In this document: one piece after another, positions 35,255 to 45,569 of the stretch
Layout: each line of letters opens with the position of its first letter
How positions within the stretch are numbered: position 1 is the first letter of the stretch
Source: Mercurialis annua
Taxonomy: Eukaryota; Streptophyta; Magnoliopsida; Malpighiales; Euphorbiaceae
DNA: 64,000 nt
Direction of reading: 5' to 3'
Assembly: GCF_937616625.2 (NCBI RefSeq)
Contig: NC_065570.1
Coordinates: forward strand, 5,714,001-5,778,000
Translations under genes and position numbers: made by a program
Notes under the pieces: model-generated
Database searches by the model: none
What the model was told of the DNA's origin: nothing
The model's input: the letters and a program-made list of their open reading frames with translations, nothing else

Positions 35255-36058
35255 TTTTTTTTTGAGATAAAAAGTTCTATTAATCAAAAGCTGATTGATC
35301 AGCCAATACATATAATTTGATAATCGGAGGGACATGCCCCAACCAATTAGATAAACTAAAATAGTCATATGCTACCACATGAGATTTTCTATTAAAACAA
35401 CATTTATGCATCTCAATTAAGCTAAATTAGTCATGTGCTATCAAACTGATAATATTACAAAGCAAAGAGTTGTTGTTGAAGACATCCATTACAACCTTTA
35501 AAATAAAGGGAATTAGATTAGCTTCGCTCGTCATGATATTACTACCTTTAATCGCACGACTGCTACAGCTAGCAGCTATAACTTCATCGTTAAAGTCTTT
35601 GATCACATCTTCTGTGACATATCTCTTCTCTTGAACATTAAAGACATCATCGATATTGACGCAAAACATACCGATATTTGATGAAATCCGTCGTAAGATG
35701 GTGGCTCTAATTGTTTTAGTGATCCAAGTCGCTTGCATCGCAAAAAACAATTTCATCTCTAACGATGAAAATAAACTATTCTTAATTTCGATTAGATCAG
35801 ATCTAATGAAATTAAGATACTAGAATAAAAAATAATTTCTAGATCTAGACCATAAATGGCCAAAAAAGAAATTTTATTCAAAATTAAAGATAAAAACTAT
35901 GAAGAACGCTAAATAGACTGAATATGAGAGATTAGGGAGGTGATTTTAGGCCAAGAATAGCCAAAAACCACCTCCCAAATGACAAAAAGAAGAAAACTTA
36001 CTAGGGTTTGAGAGGTTTTTCAAACAGAGAGACGGCTAGGGTTTTTTTTCTTAACAAT
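35255..36058 (-). mobile_element. LINE-derived retroposon, minus strand
   Basis: The 804-bp unit is flanked by accattttaattt (35242-35254 and 36059-36071), and its poly(A) tail appears as a T run at its left edge. Read on the minus strand, it begins near aaaaccctagccgtctctc, a leader style common to plant L1 elements, runs about 300 bp without coding, and then enters a 109-residue frame (35756-35427). That frame and its continuation match a LINE RNase H-like C-terminus: VVMDVFNNNSLLCNIISLIAHD is typical, and further on SNWLGHVPPIIKLYVLADQ. The leader thus joins directly to the last domain, and the endonuclease and reverse transcriptase are missing. It looks like an internally deleted LINE moved in trans. 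The RNase H part has stops and is not functional. Confidence 0.7.
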
Positions 36059-36071
36059 ACCATTTTAATTT

Positions 36072-37034
36072 CTTTTACCTTCAAAAACCATCTTGACAAA
36101 AAACCATCATCAAAACCGGAGAGCGTATCTCACACTCTTAGATGAGAGTAGGGAAGGGGGATTTTTGAGCTTGTTTTGACCAGTTCAGGGTATAAGTAAT
36201 ACGGATTTTCTACTTTGAACTTTTTTTATGCTTCCTACCAAGTTGAGAGGGTAACTTTGCTCATAAATTAATTTTAGTTAGAAGAGTATATATAAATGGC
36301 TTTACCTTAAAATCAATTATATAGAGGGCAATTTTTTATCCCAAAACTAAAATAGCCCAAAAGTCTAAGAACCCAAAGTAAATAAGAAACTTTTAGTCCA
36401 GAATCTCCAAATTGTCAGAAGTTCAAAATCTTCAATTTACCAGAAGTCCAGAATCTCCAATTTTTAGCACGTACTGACAGTTTATTAAAGTGACAGCTTT
36501 TATGGAGAAAAAGAAAAGCGAAAATGTGGACGGTTAAGAAGCAGTTGAGAATTTGACAGTTTTGAAAATAATATAAATATAAGAACAAGACAACGATTTG
36601 AAGTCCTGGCAAAAACTCAACAAAAATTCAAAAGTTCTCAGGAGAAATACAATATCAACCTCCTAGTTCTTAGAATTTATTTATACTGCAAATTATATTT
36701 TATTTATTTTTTCAATATTATTTCTATCGCAATTTCATTTACAGTATAAGTATTAGTCTTTCAATTAAAGAAGCTTTCTTTCAATTATTAAATGCTTTTA
36801 GAAGATTGTTTAAGAACTTTTAAGGTTTTTTTTATATCCTTTAAAAACCGTTCACAATCACTTGATTTAATTTCAAAATCTTTAATTTGAGGTATAAACC
36901 CCTACCACGCTTATAAACTCAAAGGCATCAACCATTTTGTAAAAAACACAAAAAAAAAATTCATAATCAAAACTTTTCTAATTATCATTAATAGTTGCAC
37001 TAAATTCTCTAAAATTTAGTAAAAGTATTATGGT
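36072..37034. other. Spacer, no gene seen
   Basis: AT-rich with repeated words of the type ccagaatctccaattt near 36405-36455. Open frames are short and without motif. Confidence 0.35.
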
Positions 37035-37652
37035 CGGTTCTAAAATTAATAAGGAGTTATCGCGGTTTCTGAACTTGTGTATCATGAACTATTAATTCCC
37101 ATTTAGTCATTTTAATCAACTAGTTTCGCGTTACGTGCTATGCACGTGGCTCATAACGTAACTCGTCAATAAACATATTAGTAAATTTATTCGGTTATTA
37201 AATTTTTTTTCATGCTGAATTTATTCTTCTTTTGGTTTTATAATAACCATAATAACCATAATTAACTTAATTTTATTAATAATATCTTTAAAAATAATAA
37301 GATATAAATTTAAATAATAATATATTGACCAAATACAAAATTTTAATTTTATAGTTAAATCAAACTAAAAGATAGGTATTCCTAATAATTTGGAGACAAT
37401 TTAGTTATTTATTATATACTAAAACTGAATTGGAGATAATTTAGCTATCTATTCTAATTAGAATTTTAATTATAATAGTGATTAATTAAATAACTAATTA
37501 GTTAATGACTATAAAACCTTTATTTAATAATAAACTGAAAAGGATTCTATGAAGTTGTTCATTTGAACTAAAAATTAATAAGGACTCATCGCAGTCGTTG
37601 AAATTGTGTATCATAAAACTTAAACATTTTAATCAATAAAGAATAAGGACAA
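37035..37652. repeat. Duplicated unit flanking a Helitron fragment
   Basis: A segment beginning aaattaataaggagttatcgc, continuing ttgtgtatcatgaact and ending cattttaatcaa lies at about 37040-37119. A diverged copy follows at about 37570-37645. The Helitron fragment 37120-37552 lies exactly between them. A third partial unit (tctatgaagtt..gaact or gaattaaaaa) recurs at about 37550 and 37679. This looks like an older tandem array into which the Helitron was inserted. Confidence 0.5.
37120..37552 (-). mobile_element. 5'-truncated Helitron, minus strand
   Basis: The minus-strand 3' end is the Helitron signature: a short hairpin acgtgcatagcacgt, about ten bases, then CTAG followed by host T. The body is collinear with the complete copy at 59969-60508 (for instance gaatacctatcttttagttt, tttggtcaatatattatta and the gagccacgtgcat end), but the TC-type 5' terminus is missing beyond the ccttttcagttta segment. 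It has no coding capacity. Confidence 0.75.
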
Positions 37653-37708
37653 AATTAGGACAAAATAACTTCATCTCGGTCTATGAAGTTATTCTATTGA
37701 ATTAAAAA

Positions 37709-38175
37709 CTATGGTTGTTAAATCCGAACCGAACCTACCGGTTCGAATAGAAAAATCAAAAACCGGTTAGATTAGCGGTTTGGACTGCACAAATAACCCT
37801 TTAATTAGAGAACCGCTGGATTTTAATCAAACTGAGCCGGGTAACTTTTCATTTAGAACATAAATCGTTAAACTCGGCTTTGGTTCGATCAGGTTATAAA
37901 AACCCGATTGCTAGGAGTCGAGCCTAGGTGTATAAAAAATGATTGTAGCGTGTATGACCGTCACACTAAATTGTTTATATGTTTAATAAAACTCTATTTA
38001 TATGATATATATATATATATATTAACTGGTTGTTTATTTCATTGTAAAATTCAATAAACATAGCATTAAATATATTTTTGTAACATGAGTTTACTTTCGG
38101 TTCAATCTCGGTTGAATTTTAAACTCTTAACTCTCTACTATCAACGGTTCAACCACCTGCCCGGGGTTAAGAACA
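37709..38175. mobile_element. Probable degenerate hAT-like MITE
   Basis: The left end tatggttgttaaatccgaac and the complement of the right end (gcaatgttcttaaccccggg) are similar and carry the repeated ccggttcga-type words seen in hAT-derived plant MITEs. The target duplication could not be defined. A (TA)n run sits near 38010. Confidence 0.4.
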
Positions 38176-38979
38176 TTGCTAAAAATAGAGAGCATAATCC
38201 TTAATTAATTAAAATGACTAATTGTGAGTTATTTATTCCTAACACATAAGTTTAGAGGCCAAAATAACATTTTGAATTTTCCAAAATATTGAAATCTCAA
38301 ATTTCATCCCAATTAGAGCAAATTTTCCATAAAGAACCAATGAAAGTTCAACAGAACAAAAAACAAAAAACAAAAATAGTACACTTGGGGAGGTTGAACT
38401 CTATTGCGATTGACCTCATATTCATAAAATTCATTAACTACATAATTAAGGACTCTGATTTGTTCCTTTATCAAGTTAATAATCAAGATTCTCCTTTCAA
38501 TACGTAATTCCTAGTCATAGTTAGAATTACCGTACTACATGCAACAACTCCAAATCCCTCCTCTATATATGTAGTTATACAATGAACAGTCTGATTATGT
38601 TTGGTATCAGTAATTACTAATTACTAATTAGTACTAGTAATTACTAAAAAAAAGGAAATGAAACAAAATAAAATCAGATTAAAATTCAAATCTCCTAGAA
38701 AAAAGCGTTGATTTCAGTCCAAACAACACCCAATAAATAAGCATATTTTTGAGGCAAAAACAGATAGACATTACTCTCAATATAACCATATCATTAAAAG
38801 CAAATCCAACTCCCAACAGCTAACTTCACCTCACCAATCTCTCCAATATTTATCAGATTCCTTTTCTATTTATCTCCCCAAATTTATGGCATTTTTCTCT
38901 TCTCACCATCTTTTCATGACCAGTTTTTCTATTTCTATACCTAAACCAACAACAGCAAGAACAAAACCATATTGATAAC
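38176..38979. other. Upstream region of LEA_2 gene 2
   Basis: No coding region. A tatatat box at about 38562 and a weaker tataac near 38781 are candidate core promoters. Near 38610-38650 there is a palindrome-like array of attactaatt words. Confidence 0.35.
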
Positions 38980-39597
38980 ATGACAGAAACCTCACATCCT
39001 GATGCTATACAAAAGAAACGGAGACGGCGTTGCTTCGTCGTCGCCGGAGGAATTCTTTTCGTGGTTCTGTTGATACTCATCGTAATTGTCATCTTAGCAT
39101 TGACGATTTTTAAGGTTAAACAACCGAAAGTTGAGCTCGTATCGGCTTCGCTAAACGGTATCGCTCCGCGAATATCGTTTCCGCTTATGAATGTCCAACT
39201 TAACATCTCCCTTGATCTCGAACTTCTTGTTAATAATCGGAACTATGCGAGTTTCAAACACGGGGTTGGAAAAAGTTTTCTTATGTACCAAGGCAAGCAG
39301 GTAGGAGAAGCCGATCTGTCTGCGGGTCTCATTCCGTCTAGAGGAACGGTTACGCTTCCTTGTCGGCTGACGATTCAGGTGGATGAGTTAGCGTCTGATA
39401 TGGGAAACTTGATCCGGGATATAATGGCGGGTCAGCTCGTAATGGAAACACACACGACGATTCCGGGTAGGGTTACCATCTTGGGGTTTGTAAAAAAGCA
39501 TGCTGTTGCTATTTCTGATTGTAGATTTACAGTTGCTTTTCCTTCTATGGAAATTCTAAGCCAGCAGTGCAAGAGCAAGACCAAGACCAAGCTTTGA
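38980..39597 (+). CDS. LEA_2 family (NDR1/HIN1-like) membrane protein, copy 2
   Basis: An intronless gene for 205 residues. A short basic N-terminus (KKRRRR at 12-17) precedes one hydrophobic segment at about 19-44, and the LEA_2 domain fills the rest. It shares the layout of the protein at 21824: FKVKQP directly after the membrane segment where the other has FKAKQP, then LMYQGKQVGEADLSAG against LNYRGELVGEVPIPAG, and a closing QQCKSKTK against QKCKTKAK. The usual NPN motif is replaced by NNRN at about 85-88. The pair is most likely an old tandem duplication, about 7 kb apart before the retrotransposon arrived. The exact role is unknown; membrane-anchored stress or defence protein is the family expectation. 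Confidence 0.88.
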   Translation: MTETSHPDAIQKKRRRRCFVVAGGILFVVLLILIVIVILALTIFKVKQPKVELVSASLNGIAPRISFPLMNVQLNISLDLELLVNNRNYASFKHGVGKSFLMYQGKQVGEADLSAGLIPSRGTVTLPCRLTIQVDELASDMGNLIRDIMAGQLVMETHTTIPGRVTILGFVKKHAVAISDCRFTVAFPSMEILSQQCKSKTKTKL

Positions 39598-40929
39598 GTA
39601 ATTTTTAGATGATACTGCTTGAGGACTCAGTTTTGACTGCATATTGATTGTTCATTAGTGTTGATTTACTGTCTAATTATCTTATTGTGTTGTGGATTTT
39701 GTTAAAAACAACCCGATTGGTTATTTTTTTCTTTATTCTTGAGGATTGGATGGGAGACATTTCCATGTAAATAAGATAAAGAGTATGCAAACCGAATAGT
39801 CAAATATAATCAACAAATGTGGTTCAATTCAGGTTGATATTATAAAATGTTGATTTTTATTGGTTCAGTTCAATCTCAGAAGTAAAATATATATCACCGA
39901 AGAAAGTATCAACTGAACCAACTAATTCAGATTAATTTACATTAAAAATTTAAATTCTTTTATAAGTTCAGTTTGGTTTCTTGAATTAAAAAATTCAATT
40001 TGGTCGAATTCAGACGAATGCACACCCTATATTTGTACATATATACAAACATAATCACACAAAGAACACTTATTTATTATTACAATGGCAGAGAGAGAAT
40101 CGAATCTCAGACGAATCCGAGTTATAATGTTTCAACCATTAGATTATGCTATTTGAGGATAAAGAAAACATTTTTCAGCAGTGCCATTAGGTTTTTAAGG
40201 ACAAAGTAATATTTTCATCATTAAGCAACTCATACAAACTTTCAAACAGAACATTCTGATGTGAACTTCATTTTCATATGAGAAGGTAAAATACAAGTGC
40301 AGAATCTTCTCTCAGGTGTGTAAATATATCCGATTAAAATAACAATAGCAGATATATACTTCAACAAACAACCAGAGAAGATGAAAAACCAGTTCTTTAA
40401 ATTACCAAATCACACGGTCTTGTACATATAAGAGTACATTGTTTACGGAATCAGTTGCCTGAAAATTTATGGTATTCCTTGCAAAGGATGTGATCTACTT
40501 ACAAATTACAGCTACCAAAACACAAACCTCTAACACATTTACCTATTTCTTCATTCCTTTAGTCATCCCATTAAGTCGCCAACTACAGTCAATCTTCAGC
40601 TCAAACAGAATTCCGTCGAACAGAGAACCAAAAGACATTCAAATTTATGAATGTATTAACATAATGTGTCATACAGCATGCACATGAACAAAGAACACTT
40701 ATAGAAGTCTACAAAATGGAACACTATACAATATTACACCAGCAACTAAATCTCGGTCAAAGCTAATTCCAGTCTGAACTAAATCTTTAAATTCCAAAGT
40801 TAACTTATAAGGCTCAAAGGTTAGAGATTCAAGTTAATATATAATACCTGCTAGCAAAATTAGTCATAATCAGAGTGTCGTACTATAGATGGGAAGCAGA
40901 TAAGCACACGGATTTTTCGTTGTTACCAA
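39598..40929. other. Convergent 3' region between LEA_2 gene 2 and the minus-strand gene
   Basis: The 3' untranslated regions of both neighbours must lie here. No further gene is visible; open frames at 40000-40209 and 40469-40687 are without motif. Confidence 0.35.
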
Positions 40930-41697
40930 TTAGAATTCTAGTTTTCTGCATAATCCAAAATCAAAAATCCTTGAATTACCAGTCGGTTTCATAGGAGCAC
41001 CAGGGCAAGTATCCGCAATTCCAGTTAGCCGTGGAGCTGAAGGAGGTGTCTTGCAAGCATCAGAATCAGAATCCGATTCCATATTCGTTGACTGCTCTGC
41101 AACAATCATCTCAGTTTGCTTAGACAAAACAGCCTCCGATTCCATATTTGCTGATTGTTCAGCAAGAACACTCTCAGTTTGCTTAGACAATATAGCCTCT
41201 AAAAGACTTTCATACACTGATTCAAACATCTCCGCATCCGAGATAGACTCCTCCTCATCACAAGAACCAACTTTACTATCAAAACCCTTGAACGAAGAGC
41301 TAAAATTAAGCCGTCTCACAGCATTACTCCTCGCTTCCTCAGAGTATTTCTTACTCTGAGGAGCCCATACCTTATCTTCAGGACCAGGAGCAAACGGATC
41401 AAAAACGCCATCTTTGGGTGTTTTCGGGCTACTAGATTTATCAAAACAGGCCGACGGCTCCTGAACTCGGTCAGATTTCGAATCAAACGTTAAAACCTTG
41501 GAGCTTTTTTTAACTACGGTGAGCGGGGACTTAAGATCCAGAGGGAACTCCCCATTCTCTTTGTGTGCATCAGGAGTTGAAGGGCTCAGAGGTGGCTCAA
41601 TTTTCGGCTTATTAGCTTCTTCAGAACAACAGTTTTCCGATAGATCTTGCATTTTGTCCGTTTGATCAGTACATGATTCGAGATCCAATTGATTCAT
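40930..41697 (-). CDS. Conserved plant protein of unknown function with RRLNF motif
   Basis: 255 residues, acidic and serine-rich. The start is the ATG at 41697 (MNQLDLES). The frame can be extended upstream only by non-ATG codons. Visible features are several S/T-P sites (SPSTP at 38-42, SPKTP at 90-94, KTPPSAPR from 216), a conserved-looking block VFDPFAPGPEDKVWAPQ at 98-114, RRLNF at 128-132, and a conserved-looking C-terminus (PSAPRLTGIADTCPGAPMKP, then GLCRKLEF). RRLNF fits the RxLxF cyclin-docking pattern; combined with the proline-directed sites, a CDK substrate or cell-cycle role is possible but only inferred. Residues 170-187 and 191-208 are an internal repeat around LSKQTE and AEQS.NMES. 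A 5' UTR intron is likely (41926 down to 41734, with a tcag/gtac donor and an attttag acceptor). I recognise the family as plant-wide but cannot name it. Confidence 0.75.
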   Translation of the reverse strand: MNQLDLESCTDQTDKMQDLSENCCSEEANKPKIEPPLSPSTPDAHKENGEFPLDLKSPLTVVKKSSKVLTFDSKSDRVQEPSACFDKSSSPKTPKDGVFDPFAPGPEDKVWAPQSKKYSEEARSNAVRRLNFSSSFKGFDSKVGSCDEEESISDAEMFESVYESLLEAILSKQTESVLAEQSANMESEAVLSKQTEMIVAEQSTNMESDSDSDACKTPPSAPRLTGIADTCPGAPMKPTGNSRIFDFGLCRKLEF

Positions 41698-42357
41698 AAT
41701 GTAAGTTGGAAAACCCCTAATCAAAGTTAAACCCTAAAATACAAGAAACTGTAATCAGCAATTAATCAAACAAAAATAAAACTGAAGAAGCGATTAAAAC
41801 GCCATTAATTAAGACCGTGAAATTAACCTAAAAAACAAAGCAAAAGATGCGAACTTGAGACCTAGAACAGTAGCTAAGACTCAGACCAGGAGAAGACGAG
41901 ATAAATTAGAGAGGTAAAAAGGGTACCTGAATCCGATGAGCTGGAGGAACGGTTGTGGCGGCGGCGGCAACGATGGAGGGAAAGGTTAAAGCTTTTTAAT
42001 TTGGGAGAGAAAATGAAATGAAAATGGAGAAAACGACAGCGTGTGGAATCCAATGAGAGAATTTTAGGGCAGTATCTGAAGAGGAAAATGTATCTGAGAA
42101 GAAGCGTAAGAGTTGGTGCGTAGATTTATGGAAGTATTGTATGGGGCGGCTCTGCTTCTGTCTGCTGCCTTATGATTGAGGTGGTTGGATTATCAGTAAT
42201 ATTATTTCTAATTCACTTCCCATACATTCACACCACTGCTCATCTAATTAGCATTCACTATTATCAACCAATTAGTTACAGCTTTATAAAAAAATTATTT
42301 AATGAACTCACTTCACTTAAATAAAATTATAAAGTTCAAATGTGGCATAATTGGATA

Positions 42358-42639
42358 CTCCCTCCGTGCTAATAGAGTTGTTCACTTTACTTTTATCAGA
42401 CAGTTTAAGAAAAATAATTATTGTTACGGATTTTGATAATTATTTTTTTTACTTTTCTTGTCATTATTCTTATTTAATATAGGCTTCACTTGCAATTTAT
42501 CTACAATTTACTCATAGTAAACTTTTAAATAGGGGTAATATAAAAAAATTGAGTATAAAAGTTGTTACTTTTTTAAAGTGTACAAGAATTTTGTGACAAT
42601 TTTTTTTTTAAATGGATAACTCTATTGGGGTAGAGGGAG
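42358..42639. mobile_element. Stowaway-like MITE
   Basis: The left end ctccctccgtgctaatagag is answered by the complement of the right end, ctctattggggtagagggag, across 282 bp. A TA precedes the left end; the right flank is AA, so one target base has changed. It has an AT-rich interior and lies upstream of the minus-strand gene at 41697. Confidence 0.75.
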
Positions 42640-42769
42640 AATTTTTTTGAAGAAAAAAACAAGATATAAAAATCTGGTAGCAATTAGAATTGTAATATTT
42701 TTGCCAATTTGACCAATAAAGCACTGATACAGATATAGATATACACATATATGAGTACGAGGGATGATA

Positions 42770-43000
42770 TTTTTTTGATACATGGTCTATGAGATTTTCT
42801 GAACGGGTCTCAATTATGAGATGACACTTTTAAACCTTCCACATTCAGACTAATCCCTATCTGATTAGTGTAACGTAGGTCCTTTGTGAGAGGTAGATTT
42901 CGACCTAAGTTTTAAACGGCTGCATACATGAGTACGGTTCGAACCTGTGACCTCACTTAAATCATGAAAACGCCTTACCAACTCATTTGTGCTTTGAGAT
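42770..43000 (-). mobile_element. tRNA-derived SINE, minus strand
   Basis: On the minus strand a pol III A-box-like gagttggtaaggc (about 42984-42972) is followed 30 bases later by a perfect B box ggttcgaacc (42945-42936), then a body with gtcgaaatctacctctc and acgttacactaatc, and a short A run near 42772. The arrangement resembles Au-type SINEs of plants. It is not a functional tRNA gene: no acceptor stem or anticodon arm can be formed. Confidence 0.6.
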
Positions 43001-43245
43001 TGGGAACAACATTATTTTAAAATAGGTCACGAGTACGTCTGAGACACGACAAATTAATATATATATATATATAATTTTAAAAACATGCATAATTTATCAT
43101 ACGTAAGTTAAACTACAATTTCAAAATAAGTTCAAGCTGTTCAAATTAATTCCAATAAAAAATCTTGAAGAATAAATATGTCATCAACAAGAAGCATAAG
43201 TACTTGAAATGAAAAATTAGGCATGGACAAGAGTTATCTTTATTC

Positions 43246-44021
43246 AAATATCCCTCTAATATTTTTGTGCTCTCACTTCTCTCTAAAAAAAAACTTCCAT
43301 TTTCTCCATCTTTTTGAGGGTGGGAGAAGATGATCTTTCCGGCTAGCCGGAAAATCATTTTCTCTCCGCCCATATTACTAAGTAGTATAGATTTACTCTT
43401 TATTTCAATAAATCTTTGTTAAACAATTTAATTTTGAGTGGGGTTTTTTTGATTTTATCATGTTGTAATAAATTTAAAGGTTTTTACCACCTGTTTTGTT
43501 TTGATTTTTTAGATCTACAAAGAATTTTTAGTGTTTGATCGTTCTTTAAAGTCAAGTTTTTGTAGATCTAAAAATTGGGAGGTTTATGACTTTTAACTTT
43601 ATAGATCTAGATGATGAAGATAGTTGGTTGGCAAAAATACTACGCTTCAACGGTTCAAGCGGATTTTCCGTCTCATCGGAAGAAGAAGGTCGGACTCACC
43701 GTCCGACGGTTTATCGTTGTGTTAAGTTTGCGGGATTCATGATTATACTTCTTTTTAATTTTGCTTGTATCACGTTTGTTTTCAATTGGTATTTTTTCTT
43801 ATCTTCGTATCTTTTATCTTAAAAAAATGGAACTTAGAAAAGTACTTTTGCTTTTTAAGTATATGTATAAAAAAGCATTTATATTTCAATCGATATAGCC
43901 GAGCGAGTCATTAGCCTTTTATTGGTTGCTTAATCTTGAAAGATCATATAAAAAATTATTGTCATATGACTTTCACTATTGTATTGTTATATTCATCAAT
44001 AGATCTATCTTTGAAAAAAAA
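43246..44021 (+). mobile_element. Poly(A)-tailed non-LTR retroposon, copy B
   Basis: A direct repeat aagagttatctttattc (43229-43245 and 44022-44038) bounds a 776-bp unit ending in about ten A. It is the same family as 141-818. Shared parts include the ctctcacttctctct-type leader, gagggtgggagaagatgat, the ccgg hairpin, ctctccgcccat, gttgtgttaa.tt.gcgggattcat and the tgaaagatcatat..tcatatgactttca tail. It contains a 78-codon frame (43586-43822) with a hydrophobic end that is not preserved in copy A, so coding is doubtful. Confidence 0.78.
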
Positions 44022-44038
44022 AAGAGTTATCTTTATTC

Positions 44039-44745
44039 TAATATAGTTTTCAGGTTATCTCTATTCTCGTAAACAAATAATATAGATTCAACTTCCAATT
44101 CATCAAAAAGATAGATTGGCAATCTTAAAAATATATGTGCATCATTTATCCTCTCAAAATTTATCGCACACAAATGTACTATACTTTTATCTTTCCTTGT
44201 TCATAATACACTGTCTTTTGAGATAGGAGACACAAGTTATAATGTTTACAAACACTAAATTATATGTTCGATTAGGAGTAAAATTTGTTCTTTCACATTG
44301 AATTAATAAATGAATAAGTGCTTCAATTTCGTTCGCTTTAAGAAGAAGAAGCCGACGGTCCTATAAATGTAATTGTTATAAATTTCGGATTTGGAGTAGT
44401 CTCTTTATGAACAAGCCACAAATAAGATAGTTCCATGTGACTCTTACTATTGATGGAATCAAAATCACCTAACTCTTCCTTTGAAGATGAAAATGCGGAA
44501 AATTAAACTTGAACCTTTTTTTCGATTATTGACATTTAAAATATAGCGTCTAAGGTACTATTGTTATTTTCATTAGAACCAAATTACTATCAGGAGTTAT
44601 ACGTCAAACATCATTTTTAATCTGGTCATCACTATAATATCTATGAAGTACCAAAAACATGTGCACCACAATTATTCATATAACTAATTATTATTAACTA
44701 TACTTATTATAACTTATTAAACAAGAGAACAGAAAATTTATTACG
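44039..44745. other. Spacer, no gene seen
   Basis: AT-rich sequence without coding signal, ending at the target site of the LINE fragment. Confidence 0.35.
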
Positions 44746-44763
44746 AAGATTCAAGGAGTAAGC

Positions 44764-45110
44764 AGGCTTCTCAATCCTGCTGTTCGTTATGGAATTGAGA
44801 TTGCTGCTGCAATTCAATGCGAAGCCCTACTGGTTGAGTCTGATGCAGTTAATGTCATAAGCAGGCTTCTCAATCCTGCAAATGCCATTGATCCTATCCA
44901 GTTGGTCATTGAAGATTGTGTGACTGCTACGGAATCTCGTCGAGTCCAGTTTCAGCATGTCCGTCGTCACAAGAATCAAGTGGCCCATGCTTTAGCTAAA
45001 TGGGGAGTTTTTATTCGTAAAGATTGTATAATTGATGGTGAACTTCCGTTCCCGGTCAATGAACTTTTGCTCTAATTAATAAAATGCAATCTTTCCTCTC
45101 AAAAAAAAAA
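44764..45110 (+). mobile_element. 5'-truncated L1-type LINE with intact RNase H tail
   Basis: A perfect 18-bp target duplication aagattcaaggagtaagc (44746-44763 and 45111-45128) surrounds a 347-bp fragment ending in poly(A). From 44782 to the stop at 45073-45075 the frame is open for 97 residues and encodes the end of a LINE RNase H-like domain (CEALLVESDA, HVRRHKNQVAHALAKWG). It has no start codon and no upstream domains, so it is a dead-on-arrival copy, but the lack of stops shows it is young. A 21-bp segment of the element (around 44859-44879) is repeated exactly at the 5' junction (44759-44779), which points to template jumping during integration. Confidence 0.88.
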
Positions 45111-45448
45111 AAGATTCAAGGAGTAAGCCAAGCAATGAAGGTGAGTATTGCTCTTATTCCACCAATACACAAAAATCTTAATGAATTCTTTGTTCATTTT
45201 CTTTACTTTTCTCTTCAAAATTGGAGGTGTTGCCTAGTTAATAGAAATCACATTAAGCAATTAAATTAATTTATTTTAACTACAATTGATAAACTTTTTA
45301 GTAATTAGTGATTCAACTCAATTACACTACATATTTTATTACAAAGAAAAATTCCGTTATTTTATGAACGATTTCATTTGATAAAAACTGTTGAATTTAT
45401 AATTTTTTTGAAAAAAGAAACTATATTATATTTGTGAATTTTATTGAT

Positions 45449-45556
45449 ATTTTTTTTATTATTAGAGAGGAGAAACTGTTTGTAGGAGGATTTGAACTCA
45501 CAACCTCACAATTTGCTATTCAGCGCTTATAACATTTGAATTATAACTCATTGATT
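45449..45556 (-). mobile_element. Short tRNA-derived SINE, minus strand
   Basis: A 108-bp unit between gaattttattgat (45436-45448) and gaattttattaat (45557-45569). On the minus strand it reads caatgagtta..aaatgttataagcgctgaatag..gtgagttcaaatcctcc, with a B-box-like gttcaaatcc and a terminal A run. The same family is found at 58725 and 60731. Confidence 0.7.
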
Positions 45557-45569
45557 GAATTTTATTAAT

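Noticed and set aside
42936..42945. Perfect B box suggesting a tRNA gene
   Set aside because: No acceptor stem, anticodon arm or correct spacing; the arrangement fits a tRNA-derived SINE.
43586..43822. 78-residue frame with hydrophobic end in retroposon copy B
   Set aside because: The frame is not preserved in copy A, so there is no sign of selection on a protein.
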